From positions 1 to 63,571 of the forward strand of contig CACZVE010000014.1 of NCBI GenBank assembly GCA_902784565.1: a stretch of DNA of 63,571 bases, in the 5' to 3' direction. The stretch comes from an uncultured Prevotellaceae bacterium. Its GTDB lineage: Bacteria; Bacteroidota; Bacteroidia; Bacteroidales; Bacteroidaceae. The stretch's first letter is position 1, and every line of letters begins with the position of its first letter. Below, piece by piece: positions 7,860 to 16,244 of this stretch. The notes beneath the pieces are model-generated. The model was not told the DNA's origin. It was given only the letters and a program-made list of their open reading frames with translations, and searched no databases. The position numbers and the translations under genes are program-made.

Positions 7860-8534
7860 ATGGCAACCCTGCAGATATTCGACAAACTGCTACAGTTCTC
7901 CCTGTTTCAGGGCATGAGTCGTGACGACTTGGAACTGGTGGCCGGACATACCCGTTTCGGGTTTGTCAAGGTGCCGCAGGGGAAGACAGTCGTCAAGGAG
8001 GGTACGGCCTGTACACATCTTTATTTCCTCATCAATGGCACCGTCCGTGTGGAGAGTTGTTCCGATGACCATTCCTATGCTGTCGTCGAACAGATGCAGG
8101 CACCGTATATCCTACAGCCGGAGGCAATCTTCGGCTATCAGCAGCGTTACACCCAGACCATTGTGGCACAGACGGATACAAACTTCATCACCATCGAGAA
8201 GGAAGAGGTGGTACGACTCTCCGAGGACTTCCTGGTGTTCCGTCTGAATCTCCTGAATATCTTTGCCACACAGACACAGAAGCTCTCCCGTCAACCCTGG
8301 CGTCGTTATCCCCAGACACTCCGTGAACGACTGGTCCGTTTTTTTGTCCAACACTGTGTCTATCCTGCCGGACCCAAGACGTTTCATATCCTCATGAATC
8401 AGTTGGCTGGCGAACTGAACGACAGTCGTCTGAATGTCAGTAAGGTATTGAATGAGATGCAGGCAGAAAACCTGATCTCTTTGCACCGAGGCCGCATCGA
8501 AATCCCCTTACTGGAGCGCCTTTTGATGGCATAG
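7860..8534 (+). CDS. Crp/Fnr family transcriptional regulator
   Basis: The 224-residue protein has a cyclic-nucleotide-binding-fold domain (residues about 12-115; LFQGMSRDDLELVAGHTR, GTACTHLYFLINGTVRV). A dimerisation helix and a C-terminal winged helix follow (ELNDSRLNVSKVLNEMQAEN, residues about 180-200). It lacks an N-terminal cysteine cluster, so an Fnr-type iron-sulfur oxygen sensor is unlikely. It sits 10 bases behind apbE, and its ligand and targets are unknown. Confidence 0.9.
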   Translation: MATLQIFDKLLQFSLFQGMSRDDLELVAGHTRFGFVKVPQGKTVVKEGTACTHLYFLINGTVRVESCSDDHSYAVVEQMQAPYILQPEAIFGYQQRYTQTIVAQTDTNFITIEKEEVVRLSEDFLVFRLNLLNIFATQTQKLSRQPWRRYPQTLRERLVRFFVQHCVYPAGPKTFHILMNQLAGELNDSRLNVSKVLNEMQAENLISLHRGRIEIPLLERLLMA

Positions 8535-8569
8535 CCGGTGACTTTCAACATTTTTTAGTGCATAATCCT

Positions 8570-8599
8570 TTTGGGAATCAGAAATTATTAGTACTTTTG
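8570..8599 (+). promoter_or_regulatory. Promoter of the M3 peptidase gene
   Basis: TTTG (8570-8573) and TACTTTTG (8592-8599) are separated by 18 bases, a good match to the Bacteroidota -33/-7 promoter. Transcription should begin about 15 bases before the start codon. Confidence 0.75.
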
Positions 8600-8621
8600 C
8601 ACGCTGAAAGTATAGTATGTT

Positions 8622-10802
8622 ATGAGTGAAGAGAAGAGACTCAACCCCTTTTTCGAAAAATACCATACGCCGCACGACACGGCGCCCTTTGACCGTATCC
8701 GCTTAGAAGACTATGAGGAGGCGTTTATGGAGGGTATCCGTCGGGATGAGGAACAGATAGAGAAGATCATCAATAATCCCGAGAAACCTACCTTCGACAA
8801 CACCATCATCAGTGTGGATGACGAGAAGGACGGTGAGGGCTATTATGACCTGCTGGGACGTGTCAGTACTGTGTTCTTCAACCTGTTGTCGGCAGAGACG
8901 AATGACGACATGGACGCCCTGGCCCAGAAGATGAGTCCGATCCTGACAAAGCATGCCAATGATATCCGACTCAACGAGAAACTCTTTGAGCGTATCAAAT
9001 ATGTGCATCAGCATCATCGCAAGTTGACACCGGAAGAGAAGATGCTGTTGGATAACTGCTATGACGGTTTTGTACGGAGTGGTGCCTTACTCGATGCTGC
9101 CGGTAAGGAACGTCTGCGCCAGTTGACGGAGGAAGCATCGATCCTCGGGTTACAGTTCTCGCAGAACCTGTTGAAGGAGAACAAAGCCTTTACCCTGCAT
9201 ATCACCGATGAGGCACAACTCGACGGACTGCCTGACTCTGCTCGTGAGGCAGCAGCATTGGCAGCAAAGGAACTGGGACAGGAAGGTTGGGTGTTCACCC
9301 TCGATACACCTTCGTATTCGCCATTTATGACCTATTCCACCCAGCGTGAACTCCGTCGGCAGATGTATATGGCGAAGAATACCGAGTGCATCCACGACAA
9401 TGCGGAGAACAATCTGGAAATCTGTAAGCGACTCATCAACCTGCGTCGTGAACTGGCCCAGTTGTTGGGGCACAAGACCTACGCCGACTATGTGTTGAAG
9501 CACCGTATGGCGGGTAATGTGCGCAATGTCTATAAACTCCTGAATGATCTCATCGCTGCCTATAAGCCCACTGCCCAGAAGGAAGTGGAGGCTATTGAGA
9601 AGATGTTCCTCAAAGAAATGAGGAAAGAGGAAAGAGGAAAGAGGAAAGAGAATACCTCAGGCTCAGACATTTCTCATTCCACTTTCCACTTTCCACTTTC
9701 CACTAAAATGAAGCCCTGGGACTTCGGCTTCTATTCCCACAAACTCCAGTTGCAGAAATACAATATCGATGCTGAGATGTTGAGGCCCTATTTCGAACTG
9801 TCGAAAGTGATCGACGGTGTGTTCGGACTGGCGAATCGGCTCTATGGCATCACCTTCAAGGAAAACAAAGATATTCCCGTTTACCATCCGGATGTGAAGG
9901 CCTATGAGGTGTTTGACAAAGATGGCTCGTATCTCGCCGTCTTCTATGCCGACTTCCATCCCCGTAAGGGTAAACAGGGTGGAGCGTGGATGACGGAATA
10001 CCAGAGTCAGTGGAAGGAACGTATCGACGTGAAGAAACCCTTCGGCCCTGACAACTGTAAGAATATCAGACCCCATGTCAGTGTGGTGATGAACCTCACC
10101 AAACCGACAGAAGAGAAACCCGCCCTGTTGACACTGGGAGAAGTGGAGACTTTCCTGCACGAGTTCGGGCACTCTCTGCACGGGATGTTTGCCAATACCC
10201 GTTTCGAGAGTCTCAGTGGCACGAATGTGTGGTGGGACTTCGTGGAACTGCCCTCGCAGTTTATGGAGAATTTCGCCATTGAAAAAGAGTTCCTGCGTAC
10301 CTTCGCCTTCCATTACCAGACGGGTGAGCCTATCCCCGATGAACTGATAGACCGCATCCGTCGAAGCCGTAACTACAATGTGGCCTATGCCTGTCTGCGT
10401 CAGGTCAGTTTCGGTCTGCTCGACATGGCCTATTATACCAAGAAGGATGAATTTACGGACGAGATCATCCCCTTCGAGAAGAAAGCCTGGGCAAAGGCGA
10501 TGGTGACGGAACAGTTGCCGGATACCTGTATGACCGTGCAGTTCTCGCATATCATGGCGGGTGGCTATGCAGCAGGCTATTACAGTTATAAGTGGGCAGA
10601 GGTGTTGGAGGCCGATGCTTTCGCCGTGTTCAAGAAACACGGTATCTTTAATCAGAAGACGGCCCAGCGTTTCCGTGACAACATCCTCTCGAAGGGTGGC
10701 ACGGAGAACCCGATGGTACTTTATAAACGATTCAAGGGCTGTGAGCCCACGATTGAGGCATTATTGAAACGCAATGGAATCAAAACAAAGAAAACTGGAT
10801 GA
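8622..10802 (+). CDS. M3 family metallopeptidase (peptidyl-dipeptidase Dcp / oligopeptidase A type)
   Basis: The 726-residue protein starts NPFFEKYHTPHDTAPFDRI, typical of Dcp-like M3 peptidases. It carries the zinc motif HEFGH at residues 513-517 and the downstream Glu region ELPSQFMENFA. There is no signal peptide, so it probably digests peptides in the cytoplasm. Residues about 332-363 are an unusual lysine/arginine then serine/histidine-rich insertion (ERGKRKENTSG...). It is encoded by two heptamer-repeat blocks and sits just before the conserved PWDFGFYSHKL. The 3' end overlaps the next gene by 29 bases. Confidence 0.93.
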   Translation: MSEEKRLNPFFEKYHTPHDTAPFDRIRLEDYEEAFMEGIRRDEEQIEKIINNPEKPTFDNTIISVDDEKDGEGYYDLLGRVSTVFFNLLSAETNDDMDALAQKMSPILTKHANDIRLNEKLFERIKYVHQHHRKLTPEEKMLLDNCYDGFVRSGALLDAAGKERLRQLTEEASILGLQFSQNLLKENKAFTLHITDEAQLDGLPDSAREAAALAAKELGQEGWVFTLDTPSYSPFMTYSTQRELRRQMYMAKNTECIHDNAENNLEICKRLINLRRELAQLLGHKTYADYVLKHRMAGNVRNVYKLLNDLIAAYKPTAQKEVEAIEKMFLKEMRKEERGKRKENTSGSDISHSTFHFPLSTKMKPWDFGFYSHKLQLQKYNIDAEMLRPYFELSKVIDGVFGLANRLYGITFKENKDIPVYHPDVKAYEVFDKDGSYLAVFYADFHPRKGKQGGAWMTEYQSQWKERIDVKKPFGPDNCKNIRPHVSVVMNLTKPTEEKPALLTLGEVETFLHEFGHSLHGMFANTRFESLSGTNVWWDFVELPSQFMENFAIEKEFLRTFAFHYQTGEPIPDELIDRIRRSRNYNVAYACLRQVSFGLLDMAYYTKKDEFTDEIIPFEKKAWAKAMVTEQLPDTCMTVQFSHIMAGGYAAGYYSYKWAEVLEADAFAVFKKHGIFNQKTAQRFRDNILSKGGTENPMVLYKRFKGCEPTIEALLKRNGIKTKKTG
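9617..9707. repeat. Paired 7-bp-period repeats inside the M3 peptidase gene
   Basis: GAGGAAA units (9620-9648) are followed after a short spacer by CTTTCCA units (about 9677-9707). The two blocks are roughly inverse-complementary in type (purine against pyrimidine) though not exact. Together they add about 30 codons in frame. Confidence 0.8.
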
Positions 10803-11193
10803 ACGCTATCTGAGGATGGCGCGGATATGGGCAGAGAACTCCTACTGTCAACGTCGACAGGTGGGTGCCCTGGTGGTCAAGGATAAGATGATCATCAGCG
10901 ACGGCTATAACGGTACGCCGAGTGGATTCGAGAATGTCTGCGAGGATGAGAACAATGTGACCAAACCCTATGTGTTGCATGCCGAGGCGAATGCCATCAC
11001 CAAACTGGCCTGTAGCAATAACAACAGTGAAGGTGCCACAATCTATATCACTGCCTCGCCCTGTATCGAATGTGCCAAACTGATCATCCAGGCAGGTTTT
11101 AAACGGGTGGTCTATGGCGAGAAATACCGTCTTACCGATGGCATCGATCTCTTGGAACGGGCCGGTATCGAAGTAGTCTATTTAGAAGTGTAA
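10774..11193 (+). CDS. dCMP/cytidine deaminase family protein
   Basis: The 139-residue protein has the zinc deaminase motifs HAEANAI (zinc His and catalytic Glu, near residue 69) and PCIECAKLI (zinc Cys pair). Together with the RRQVGALVVKD and ISDGYNGTP segments this fits deoxycytidylate deaminase, which supplies dUMP for thymidylate synthesis. The ATG lies inside the end of the M3 peptidase gene (29-base overlap). Confidence 0.9.
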   Translation: MESKQRKLDERYLRMARIWAENSYCQRRQVGALVVKDKMIISDGYNGTPSGFENVCEDENNVTKPYVLHAEANAITKLACSNNNSEGATIYITASPCIECAKLIIQAGFKRVVYGEKYRLTDGIDLLERAGIEVVYLEV

Positions 11194-11202
11194 AAAAGTC
11201 GT

Positions 11203-12903
11203 ATGAATAATAAGAATAACCGTTTTGCTCCGCTCTTGATGGCCCTGTGTGTCGTACTAGGCATACTGGTTGGAACCTTCTATGCCAATCATTTCTCCGG
11301 CAACCGGCTGAGCATCATCAATTCCAACGGTAGTAAACTCAACAATCTGCTCCACTATGTCAATGATATGTATGTGGATACAGTCGATGTAAACGACTTG
11401 GTGGAGAAGGCGATGCCGCAGATCCTCTCCGAACTGGATCCGCACTCTACCTATATCGCTGCGAAGGATGTGCAGACTGCCAATGACGACCTGAAAGGAT
11501 CGTTCTCGGGGGTGGGTATTGAGTTTACCATCCGTCAGGACACCATCCGTGTACAGAATGTGATCAGTAACGGGCCTGCCGAACGGGCTGGACTGGTGGC
11601 AGGCGACAAGATTGTGGAGGTGGATGATTCTGTCTTTGTGGGTAAGATTGTGACCAACGAGGAGGCTATGCATCGTCTGAAAGGTCCCAAGGATACAAAG
11701 GTGAAACTGGGTATCATCCGTTATGGAGAGAAGAAAGTTCGTCATGTCACCGTGACACGTGGTGAGATACCGACGAAGAGTGTGACGGCTTGTTATATGC
11801 TCGATAAGGAGACCGGCTATATCAAGATCAAGAACTTTGGTGAGAATACCTATCCGGAGTTGTTGATTGCCCTTGCCAAACTCTCCCAGCAGGGTTTCTC
11901 TAATCTGGTCATCGACCTGCGTGGTAATACAGGCGGTTATCTGGCCTCTGCTGTGCAAATCGCCAATGAGTTCCTGTCGAAGGGGAAACTGATTGTCTAT
12001 ACACAAGGACGTAAGTCGCCCCGACAGGACTACCGCAGTGATGGACGCGGTTCCTATCAGAATATTCCTCTGGTAGTCCTGATTGATGAGGGCTCTGCCT
12101 CCGCCTCGGAGATTCTGGCAGGTGCCATTCAGGACAATGACAGAGGCACCATCATCGGACGCCGTTCCTTCGGTAAGGGTCTGGTGCAACAGCCGATAGA
12201 GTTCTCCGACCATTCCATGATGCGTCTGACCATCGCCAGATACTATAGTCCTTCGGGACGTTGTATCCAAAAACCCTATACCTCGGGCGCAGACCGTGAT
12301 TATGAGGAGGATCTGATGAGCCGTTATCAGCACGGTGAGTTCTTCTCGCAGGACAGCATCAAACATACAGGACCGGAATACCACACTAACAATGGACGTG
12401 TCGTCTATGGCGGTGGCGGTATCACACCCGACATCTTCGTTCCGGAGGATACATTAGGCATGACTTCTTATTATAAGGAGGCTTCGATGAGTGGACTGAT
12501 TGTACAGTATGCCTATCAGTATACCGATGAGAACCGCACGAAACTTAAGGAGATGAAGGAAGGCAAACAGTTGGAGACTTATCTGAAACGACAGAACCTG
12601 GTGGATAAGTTTGCGACCTTTGCTGACAAGAACGGTCTGAAGCGCCGTAACCTGATGATTCAGAAGTCGTATAAACTCTTGGAGCGTTATCTCTATAGCC
12701 GTGTCATCTATAACATGCTCGACGAACAGGCATGGACGGAATACCTGAATCAGGATGATCCCGCCATTATCCAGACTCTCCGACTCTTTGAGGAAGGCAA
12801 GGCTTTCCCGCAGCCGGAGAATACGGAACAGCCCAAGAAGGTGGCGATGGCTTTCGATTATCGGAGTACACATATTGCCAGAACGTTGATAGCCCATGCG
12901 TAA
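11203..12903 (+). CDS. S41 family carboxy-terminal processing peptidase (CtpA-like)
   Basis: The 566-residue protein has one N-terminal membrane segment (residues about 8-27). A PDZ domain follows (residues about 85-165; FSGVGIEFTIRQDT, GPAERAGLVAGDKIVEV), then the S41 catalytic core with Ser in DEGSASASEILAGA and Lys in GRRSFGKGLVQQ. Such proteases clip C-termini of periplasmic proteins. The substrate is unknown. It overlaps the cyclo-ligase gene by 8 bases. Confidence 0.94.
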   Translation: MNNKNNRFAPLLMALCVVLGILVGTFYANHFSGNRLSIINSNGSKLNNLLHYVNDMYVDTVDVNDLVEKAMPQILSELDPHSTYIAAKDVQTANDDLKGSFSGVGIEFTIRQDTIRVQNVISNGPAERAGLVAGDKIVEVDDSVFVGKIVTNEEAMHRLKGPKDTKVKLGIIRYGEKKVRHVTVTRGEIPTKSVTACYMLDKETGYIKIKNFGENTYPELLIALAKLSQQGFSNLVIDLRGNTGGYLASAVQIANEFLSKGKLIVYTQGRKSPRQDYRSDGRGSYQNIPLVVLIDEGSASASEILAGAIQDNDRGTIIGRRSFGKGLVQQPIEFSDHSMMRLTIARYYSPSGRCIQKPYTSGADRDYEEDLMSRYQHGEFFSQDSIKHTGPEYHTNNGRVVYGGGGITPDIFVPEDTLGMTSYYKEASMSGLIVQYAYQYTDENRTKLKEMKEGKQLETYLKRQNLVDKFATFADKNGLKRRNLMIQKSYKLLERYLYSRVIYNMLDEQAWTEYLNQDDPAIIQTLRLFEEGKAFPQPENTEQPKKVAMAFDYRSTHIARTLIAHA

Positions 12904-13510
12904 GGAGGAGCTACGACAGCAGATGCGTCAGATCAAGCGACAGTTCACCCCACAACAGTTGGAGGAACTGTCGCTTCCCATTGTCGCCCGCCTCAGGGAA
13001 AGACTGATAGGTCACGGGGTGGGGGATGTCGTTATGGCTTATTATCCGCTTCCTGACGAGGTGGATATCCGTCCACTCCTCGATGAGCTCGTGGCAGCAG
13101 GCAAGACCGTTCTCCTTCCGAAGGTAACGGGTGATACCACCATGGAACTGTGCCGTTATACGGGACAACAGCATCTCCGTGAAGGGGCCTTTCATATCAT
13201 GGAACCGGTAGAAGAGAATCATGGGGACTGTCCCTGTGATAGCAGCGTAGCGAAGATCATGGGGACTGTCCCCGTGATGCTCGTCCCAGGCCTCGCCTTC
13301 GACGCAGCAGGTCATCGTTTAGGTAGGGGCCGCGGCTACTATGACCGCTTCCTCTCTGGGATTACACACGGGGACAGGAACGCTGTGTACTTTCCCGAGT
13401 ACACAGCGTTCCTGTCCCCGTGTGTAATCTTCGGTGTTTGTTTCGATTTCCAGAAGGTGCCGGAAGTCCCGACAGATGAGTACGATGTTCCTGTGGATGA
13501 AGTGATTTAA
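12896..13510 (+). CDS. 5-formyltetrahydrofolate cyclo-ligase carrying two palindrome-encoded insertions
   Basis: The enzyme turns 5-formyl-THF into 5,10-methenyl-THF using ATP. Family motifs are KTVLLPKVTGD, VPGLAFDAAGHRLGRGRGYY, DRF and the end VPTDEYDVPVDEVI. At 204 residues it is about 20-25 longer than usual. The excess lies at residues about 108-128 (NHGDCPCDSSVAKIMGT) and 155-178 (THGDRNAVYFPEYTAFLSP). Both are encoded by GGGGAC-headed palindromes and break the normally continuous segments before VMLVPG and FGVCFDFQ. The frame stays open, so an active enzyme with surface loops is likely but unproven. The start overlaps the S41 gene. Confidence 0.9.
   Translation: MRKEELRQQMRQIKRQFTPQQLEELSLPIVARLRERLIGHGVGDVVMAYYPLPDEVDIRPLLDELVAAGKTVLLPKVTGDTTMELCRYTGQQHLREGAFHIMEPVEENHGDCPCDSSVAKIMGTVPVMLVPGLAFDAAGHRLGRGRGYYDRFLSGITHGDRNAVYFPEYTAFLSPCVIFGVCFDFQKVPEVPTDEYDVPVDEVI
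13219..13277. repeat. REP-like palindromic element 1 inside the cyclo-ligase gene
   Basis: Two 22-23-base arms, each itself nearly palindromic (ATCATGGGGACTGTCCC...TGAT), flank a 15-base spacer containing AGCGAAG. The arms pair with each other with about four mismatches. The element is read through in frame. Confidence 0.85.
13360..13429. repeat. REP-like palindromic element 2: perfect 32-bp inverted repeat inside the cyclo-ligase gene
   Basis: Arms 13360-13391 and 13398-13429 are exact reverse complements around the 6-base loop TTCCCG. The outer half contains CACGGGGACAGGAACG, related to the GGGGAC(G/A)GTTC cores at 40163, 42274 and 18600. The 70 bp are translated in frame. This is too perfect to be normal coding sequence. 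Confidence 0.95.
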
Positions 13511-13797
13511 TGGAATCTGATGTCGGCAATCACCTGACTGCCTACATAGTCATTCAGCCGTTTTACATAGTCTGAGCGTTGCATCGAGAGGTCTTGTCGC
13601 AGGGCCGGATTCGTCAGATGCACATAAAGTGTCTGATTACGGATGCTCACCCCGTCTGTGTATCGGGCAATAACCTCTCCTGCCACCGTAGGCCAGGCAT
13701 CCATCAACCGCTTCTGCAACAGTGGTGTTTCCAGTCCTTGTTCCCGCAGATTCTTCAGAATCAGTTCCTTGATGTTCTTAACGTCTCTCTTGAACAT
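13507..13797 (-). CDS. DUF721 / DciA family protein
   Basis: This 96-residue protein has the DUF721 pattern: LLQKRLMDAWPTVAGEVIAR, then SIRNQTLYVHLTNPALRQDL. DciA-type proteins help load the replicative helicase DnaB in bacteria that lack DnaC. Sitting directly behind recF, with a 20-base overlap, fits a role at replication. It converges on the cyclo-ligase gene with a 4-base overlap of the two stops, leaving no room for a terminator. Confidence 0.87.
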   Translation of the reverse strand: MFKRDVKNIKELILKNLREQGLETPLLQKRLMDAWPTVAGEVIARYTDGVSIRNQTLYVHLTNPALRQDLSMQRSDYVKRLNDYVGSQVIADIRFH

Positions 13798-14866
13798 GGC
13801 CGTCGTCTACATAGAAGATTTTATAGTCGTGCGAGGAAGTTGAGAGAATCTGGTCCAGATGGTCGCGGTTGGTGTCCGTAATAAAAATCTGTCCGAAATC
13901 ATCGCCTGCCACCAGACTTACAATCTGTTCCACCCGTTTGGCGTCGAGTTTATCGAAGATATCATCGAGCAGGAGTAGGGGTGTGGTCTTCGAGTTGGTG
14001 CGTTTCAGAAAGTCAAACTGCGCCAGTTTCAGTGAGATCACGAACGTCTTGTTCTGTCCCTGACTGCCCTCACGCTTCATCAGGTGGTCTCCAATCATAA
14101 ACTCCAAGTCGTCACGGTGTACGCCATGCAACGAATAGCCTACGGCGCGGTCTTTTATTCTGTCGCGTTGGATCACCTCTAACAGTGGTCCCCGTTGACA
14201 GTGCGAGAGGTAATTGATGGCCACCCTTTCCTGATGACCGGATATTGTCTCGTAATATCTCTGGAAGATGGGCACCATCTCCCTCACGAAGGCATCCCTG
14301 CGCTCAAAGATCTGTTCACCGGCAGTAGCCATCTGTTCTTCCCAAAGGCTGATGACGTCGATGTTGGGTTCCTCTTCAGCCTTGAGCATGACGTTACGTT
14401 GTTGGAGGGCTTTGTTGTAGCGGTTCAAGGCATCGATATAGGTGGGGTCGTACTGCGAGATCACCATATCCATCAGTCGACGACGTTCCTCGCTGACACT
14501 CTCTATCAACAGCGTGTCCGATGGTGATACCACCACGATGGGTATCTGTCCGATATGTTCCGACAACCGTTTGTATTCCTTTTTGTTACGTTTGATGTGC
14601 TTCTTTTGTCCCCGTTTCATCGCCGCCGTGACCTCCCCCTCATCATAGTGTCCCTCAATCATGAAGAACTCTTCCCCGTGGCGTATCACCTGCGAGTCGA
14701 TGGGATTGTTCGCCGAGTGACAGAAAGAGAGGTAGTAGATGGCATCGAGGATGTTCGTCTTGCCGGCTCCGTTCTGACCGATGAAACAATTTATTTTCGG
14801 TGACAACGTCAGTGTTGCCTCCTCGATATTTTTGTAGTTCATCAATGTCAGTTTTTCGAGAATCAT
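13778..14866 (-). CDS. recF: DNA replication and repair protein RecF
   Basis: RecF is an ABC-type ATPase that helps load RecA at single-strand gaps. The 362-residue protein begins MILEKLTLMNYKNIEEATL and has Walker A GQNGAGKTNIL (residues 30-40). It has an SMC-like signature near EGSQGQNKTFVISL and Walker B LLLLDDIFDKLD, all typical. The -7 box TACTTTTG (14871-14878) ends only five bases upstream of the ATG, so the message may be leaderless or nearly so. Confidence 0.96.
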   Translation of the reverse strand: MILEKLTLMNYKNIEEATLTLSPKINCFIGQNGAGKTNILDAIYYLSFCHSANNPIDSQVIRHGEEFFMIEGHYDEGEVTAAMKRGQKKHIKRNKKEYKRLSEHIGQIPIVVVSPSDTLLIESVSEERRRLMDMVISQYDPTYIDALNRYNKALQQRNVMLKAEEEPNIDVISLWEEQMATAGEQIFERRDAFVREMVPIFQRYYETISGHQERVAINYLSHCQRGPLLEVIQRDRIKDRAVGYSLHGVHRDDLEFMIGDHLMKREGSQGQNKTFVISLKLAQFDFLKRTNSKTTPLLLLDDIFDKLDAKRVEQIVSLVAGDDFGQIFITDTNRDHLDQILSTSSHDYKIFYVDDGHVQERR

Positions 14867-14870
14867 ACTG

Positions 14871-14878
14871 CAAAAGTA
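14871..14878 (-). promoter_or_regulatory. -7 box of the recF promoter, immediately next to the start codon
   Basis: The minus strand reads TACTTTTG. With transcription normally starting 5-8 bases beyond the box, the 5' end would fall at or within a few bases of the recF ATG at 14866. Confidence 0.55.
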
Positions 14879-14883
14879 CGAAA

Positions 14884-14967
14884 AAGTTAAGAATTAAGAG
14901 TTAAGAATTAAGAAAAATTGTATGGCGGCAGCAATTTTTTCACTTTTCACTTTTCACTTTTCACTTC
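14884..14967. repeat. Two 7-bp-period repeats (TTAAGAA and CACTTTT) between recF and the TPR gene
   Basis: TTAAGAA/TTAAGAG units run from 14884 to 14912, and CACTTTT units (complement of AGTGAAA) from 14938 to 14967. They flank a 25-base unique segment. This is one of the few places where two different heptamer families stand side by side. Confidence 0.85.
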
Positions 14968-14974
14968 TTTTTTG

Positions 14975-14982
14975 TACCTTTG
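14975..14982 (+). promoter_or_regulatory. -7 box upstream of the TPR protein gene
   Basis: TACCTTTG is preceded by a TTTTTTTG run and the CACTTTT heptamers, which occupy the -33 region. Confidence 0.6.
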
Positions 14983-15047
14983 CACCCGAATTTGCCCATA
15001 AGGGCAGATTTTGTCCGTTGGAACAATAGAAAAAAGTAACAATAAAA

Positions 15048-15728
15048 ATGGCAAACAACAACAAACAGCAGGCTGCTCCCGTCATGGAAGAGCAGACCAT
15101 CAGTCAGAGTGAAGCCTTCTTCCTGAAATACAAGAAGGCCATTATCGCCTTCGTGATTGCCCTCGTGGTGATTATCGCAGGTATCGTACTTTACCAGACT
15201 TACATCTCCGGTCCCAGAGAGGACAAGGCCAGCACGGCTATCGCCAAGGGTCAGGACTATTTCGCAGCCAGCGACTACCAGAAGGCTCTTAATGGTGACA
15301 GCACCTCATTCAAGGGCTTTGTGTTCCTCGCCAAGGACTACAGCGGTACGAAGGCCGGTAACCTGGCCAATCTCTATGCCGGACTCTGCTACGCCAAGCT
15401 CGACAGATGGCAGGAGGCTGCCGACTATCTGGAGAAGTTCGATGGCAGCGACGATCAGATGATTTCTCCCGCAGCCGTTGGTGCTCTGGGTAATGCCTAT
15501 GCTCACCTGAACCAACTTGACAAAGCCGTCAGCAACTTGAAGAAGGCTGCCGAGATGGCCGATAACAACTCGCTTTCTCCCACCTTCCTCATCCAGGCTG
15601 GTGAGATCCTTGAGAGTCAGGGTAAGAAGGCTGAGGCTCTGAAACTGTACCAGCAGATCAAGGAGAAGTACTTCAACTCGATGCAGTATCAGACCATCGA
15701 TCAGTATATTGAGCGCGTGAAGGAGTAA
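15048..15728 (+). CDS. Tetratricopeptide repeat protein with one N-terminal membrane helix
   Basis: The 226-residue protein has a single hydrophobic segment at about residues 34-55 ([19 protein letters not shown]). TPR-like helical pairs follow (residues 60-220): [36 protein letters not shown] and [20 protein letters not shown]. This resembles YfgM/Bacteroidota 'tetratricopeptide repeat protein' entries thought to act as periplasmic chaperone or scaffold. The function here is not shown. The stop TAA and the ribH ATG share one base. Confidence 0.85.
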   Translation: MANNNKQQAAPVMEEQTISQSEAFFLKYKKAIIAFVIALVVIIAGIVLYQTYISGPREDKASTAIAKGQDYFAASDYQKALNGDSTSFKGFVFLAKDYSGTKAGNLANLYAGLCYAKLDRWQEAADYLEKFDGSDDQMISPAAVGALGNAYAHLNQLDKAVSNLKKAAEMADNNSLSPTFLIQAGEILESQGKKAEALKLYQQIKEKYFNSMQYQTIDQYIERVKE

Positions 15729-16204
15729 TGGCTACCGCACTGCATAACCTCTCCGACTACGACTTTTCTGCCGTCCCCGATGCCTCGAACATGATCTTCG
15801 GTATCGTGGTGGCAGAGTGGAATCCGGAAATCACGGGTGCTCTGCTTGATGGCTGTGTCTCTACACTTGAGAAGCACGGTGCCCTGCCGGAGAATATCCA
15901 CGTGAAGACAGTGCCAGGTTCTTTTGAACTGGTCTACGGTGCCCACCAGATGACGCTCAACGACGGTTATGATGCCGTGATTATTCTTGGCAGTGTTATC
16001 CGTGGCGAGACACCCCACTTCGACTATATCTGTCAGGGAGTCACAGAGGGTATCGCCCGTCTCAATGCCACTAGCAATATCCCCGTTGTCTTCGGTCTTC
16101 TGACCACCAACGACTTGCAACAGGCTCGTGACCGTGCCGGTGGCAAACATGGCAACAAAGGCGATGAGTGCGCTGTAGTCGCCATCAAGATGGCTAAGTT
16201 CTAA
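15728..16204 (+). CDS. ribH: 6,7-dimethyl-8-ribityllumazine synthase
   Basis: RibH performs the penultimate riboflavin step. The 158-residue length is typical. Substrate-binding motifs are [12 protein letters not shown] (W in the usual F/W site near residue 24), [11 protein letters not shown] and [12 protein letters not shown] with the catalytic His, plus [18 protein letters not shown]. It is translationally coupled to the TPR gene by TAATG and closed by a terminator. Confidence 0.97.
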   Translation: MATALHNLSDYDFSAVPDASNMIFGIVVAEWNPEITGALLDGCVSTLEKHGALPENIHVKTVPGSFELVYGAHQMTLNDGYDAVIILGSVIRGETPHFDYICQGVTEGIARLNATSNIPVVFGLLTTNDLQQARDRAGGKHGNKGDECAVVAIKMAKF

Positions 16205-16210
16205 GAAAAT

Positions 16211-16242
16211 AATAAAGGCTTGCGAATCCGCAAGCCTTTATT
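16211..16242. terminator. Bidirectional terminator between ribH and the convergent outer-membrane protein gene
   Basis: A perfect 14-bp stem (AATAAAGGCTTGCG / CGCAAGCCTTTATT) with an AATC loop is A-rich on one side and T-rich on the other, so it can serve both strands. Confidence 0.9.
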
Positions 16243-16244
16243 GT

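Noticed and set aside
9663-10640. Minus-strand frame of 325 residues opposite the M3 peptidase
   Set aside because: It is antisense to a gene with intact catalytic motifs; no promoter or conserved motif.
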